Positions 5,211 to 6,254 of a stretch of 6,254 bases of DNA are shown here, piece by piece. This stretch comes from Chloroflexota bacterium (GTDB lineage: Bacteria; Chloroflexota; Limnocylindria; Limnocylindrales; CSP1-4): positions 1 through 6,254 of the forward strand of contig JAJYMP010000310.1 in the NCBI GenBank assembly GCA_021786915.1. Direction: 5' to 3'. Position 1 is the stretch's first letter. Each line of letters starts with the position of its first letter. Both the position numbers and the translations under genes were made by a program. Below the pieces are notes generated by a model. It searched no databases and had not been told where the DNA came from. It worked only from the letters and a program-made list of their open reading frames with translations.

Positions 5211-5296
5211 TGGTGCCCCCGGCCGGACTCGAACCGGCACGCCCCGAAGGACACATGGTTGGCGACCAAGTGCGTCTGCCGTTCCGCCACGGGGGC
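5211..5296 (-). tRNA. Class II (leucine-type) tRNA gene with abnormal anticodon arm
   Basis: The 86-base sequence folds as a long-variable-arm tRNA. It has a perfect 7-bp acceptor stem (GCCCCCG with CGGGGGC), discriminator A and an encoded CCA. The D arm has GCG/CGC and a GG pair in its loop, the variable arm is GTCC-TTCG-GGGC, and the T arm GCCGG-TTCGAGT-CCGGC is perfect. The body (TGGCGGAA...GGCAGACGC, A73) is that of tRNA-Leu. The anticodon arm does not fit: the stem CTTGG/CCATG has a T-T mismatch, and the 7-base loop TCGCCAA puts C at position 33 and GCC, a glycine anticodon, at 34-36. It may be a pseudo-tRNA, an element-borne odd tRNA, or a tRNA altered at an integration site. That it is a tRNA gene or relic is clear; its decoding identity is not. 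Confidence 0.8.
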
Positions 5297-5392
5297 ACCG
5301 TGCCATGGTATGCCGCTGCAAGGACAGCCGTACACCCTATTACGAAAAATCCCACGCGACGGGCCGACATCGCGGCGCAACTGCCCTGAGTC

Positions 5393-5409
5393 GAGAGCGG
5401 ATAACTGGG
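5393..5409 (-). repeat. 17-bp inverted repeat, right copy
   Basis: This is the exact reverse complement of the 17 bases at 3495-3511. Its right end overlaps a small GGGCC-gttct-GGCCC hairpin (5407-5421). It lies between the tRNA-like gene and the tRNA-Ala remnant, 52 bases from the latter. Confidence 0.85.
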
Positions 5410-5460
5410 CCGTTCTGGCCCGTCTCGCGCACGCTCACAGAGCATGTAAGAGCACGGTAC

Positions 5461-5510
5461 AGAGGCACCCGCATGCCATGCAGGTGCTCTCCCAGCTGAG
5501 CTATAGCCCC
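5461..5510 (-). pseudogene. 5' half of tRNA-Ala(GGC), truncated after the anticodon stem
   Basis: From 5510 leftwards the minus strand reads GGGGCTA (5' acceptor strand), TA, a GCTC/GAGC D stem with loop AGCTGGGA, A, and CCTGC. The loop ATGGCAT carries anticodon GGC, and the stem closes with GCGGG ending at 5468. These are the standard features of bacterial tRNA-Ala. Past that point there is no variable loop, no TTCGA T-loop and no matching 3' acceptor strand; the next bases (TGCCTCT) instead pair with the D stem. The break lies at the anticodon stem, the usual crossover zone of tyrosine integrases at tRNA genes. It is therefore either an attachment junction or a relic of one. Confidence 0.75.
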
Positions 5511-5525
5511 ATTCAGAGCCGCGCC

Positions 5526-5531
5526 AGTGTA
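5526..5531 (-). promoter_or_regulatory. -10 box candidate for the tRNA-Ala remnant
   Basis: TACACT on the minus strand lies 15 bases before the first base of the tRNA-Ala remnant, the expected place for a tRNA promoter. No good -35 hexamer is visible at 16-18 bases spacing. If active, it would transcribe the remnant and probably the tRNA-like gene as far as the hairpin at 5055-5097. Confidence 0.35.
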
Positions 5532-5625
5532 GCACGGGGTCCCTGGCCGACGGGGCTCCCGGACGGACCCGAGGCGGCCATGGCGGTCAACCCGTCCGGG
5601 CAGGTGCCGGGACCCGCAGCGTGGC

Positions 5626-6159
5626 TCAGAACGCGCCGCTGACGAGCAGGTCGAGGTGGACGCGCGGCCCGAGGCGCTCGGTGAGCCGCGCCCGCACCCC
5701 CTCGCGGAGGCGGGATGCCTCGACCCGGCCGCGGCGCGTCACGGCGTACCTGGGTGGCGATGAGGGCGTCGCGACGACGAGCCGCTCGTCCTCGAGCTCG
5801 TGGAGCAACGGGAACACCGGAGGGGTCTCTCCGAAGAGCCGCGCCATCGGGGCGAGCAGGTTGAGCGCGTCGAGCCCGGTGAGTGGGCCGAGGTCGTCGA
5901 TGACGCGGAGCGCGCAGTATCGGAGGACGTCCGACGAGCGCGGCGGATGGATCCGGCGGCGAGCGGAGGCGGGGAGGCCGGCCGCGTTGGTCGCGGTCAC
6001 GCCCGCCGCGGATCTCGCGGACGGGCCGGCCGCTGGACGGACGGTGGCCGGTGGGTCGGTCGGGCCGGCGACGCGCCAGGAGCCCGGCGCGGCGGACGAT
6101 CGACCGGCGAGTGGGCGATCGGTGCGAGTGCGCGCGATGTGCGTGGTTGCCAGCGTCAT
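5626..6159 (-). CDS. PadR-like winged-helix transcriptional regulator with long N-terminal extension
   Basis: The product has 177 residues. The ATG at 6159 is preceded by GGAGGG with eight bases spacing. Residues 1-72 are alanine/proline/arginine-rich and look disordered. Residues 76-152 resemble the PadR winged helix. DVLRYCALRVIDDLGPLTGLDALNLL corresponds to helices 1 and 2, PVFPLLHELEDERLV to the recognition helix (PadR usually has LYPxLxxLExxGLI), and PPRYAVTRRGR to the wing with its Y-x-L/V-T-x-x-G element. The C-terminal helix would serve dimerisation. PadR proteins are usually repressors of neighbouring transporter or stress genes; no target gene is in view. The extension is unusual, so the true start may be further in. 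It lies outside the probable element boundary and may be a chromosomal gene. Confidence 0.75.
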   Translation of the reverse strand: MTLATTHIARTRTDRPLAGRSSAAPGSWRVAGPTDPPATVRPAAGPSARSAAGVTATNAAGLPASARRRIHPPRSSDVLRYCALRVIDDLGPLTGLDALNLLAPMARLFGETPPVFPLLHELEDERLVVATPSSPPRYAVTRRGRVEASRLREGVRARLTERLGPRVHLDLLVSGAF

Positions 6160-6254
6160 GATGTCGGCCCTCCGCGTGGTGGGTGGACGGCGCGGTCCTG
6201 GGTCGGCGGGATCGCGCCGCGTGCGTGGCCCCAGCCTCTTCCGCCCGTCTGAAG

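Noticed and set aside
5185..5642. Open frames on both strands across the tRNA-like gene and the tRNA-Ala remnant
   Set aside because: They are translations of tRNA sequence (typical VAERQT and RWRNGR-like peptides) and have no coding support.

Overview
The window is very GC-rich (about 70% by eye), with dense GGAGG-type ribosome sites, many GTG or GCG/CGC codons and CCA-encoding tRNA DNA. This suggests a high-GC bacterium such as an actinobacterium or a member of Chloroflexota; the sequence alone does not settle which. No rRNA, transposase, integrase or CRISPR array is visible.

Positions 1-3121 hold one tightly packed plus-strand operon of seven genes that reads like the replication/control module of an integrated plasmid, phage or satellite. 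It begins inside a RepA-like RecA-fold ATPase gene whose Walker A motif lies just off the left edge. Then come two small proteins of unknown function, a 65-residue excisionase/AlpA-like helix-turn-helix protein, a cysteine-cluster protein, another small unknown and a 241-residue acidic helical unknown. Most joints are ATGA or 1-11 base overlaps, so translation is probably coupled. A perfect 11-bp hairpin follows the last stop codon. The end of the ATPase gene carries a 9-bp tandem repeat that also forms a 15-bp inverted repeat.

Positions 3122-3752 hold no convincing gene. They contain a 17-bp sequence repeated in inverted orientation 1.9 kb away, three copies of a 16-bp tandem repeat, and weak small ORFs. 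An XRE-family regulator gene follows (3753-4124), with a frameshifted remnant of a second XRE tail immediately after it. Convergent to these is a minus-strand gene for a zinc-ribbon, single-membrane-span protein (4247-4963). It has a TACAAT -10 box and a perfect 14-bp palindrome in the -35 position.

The right part carries two minus-strand tRNA relics. At 5211-5296 is a complete class II, leucine-type tRNA body whose anticodon arm is abnormal (GCC at the anticodon position, C instead of U33). At 5461-5510 is only the 5' half of a tRNA-Ala(GGC), ending exactly after the anticodon stem. The latter looks like the scar or boundary of an integration event. A PadR-like regulator gene on the minus strand (5626-6159) lies beyond it and may be ordinary chromosome. 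The working model is that DNA left of about 5468 belongs to a mobile element inserted in, or decayed at, tRNA-Ala. The element's integrase and other end would be outside this window.
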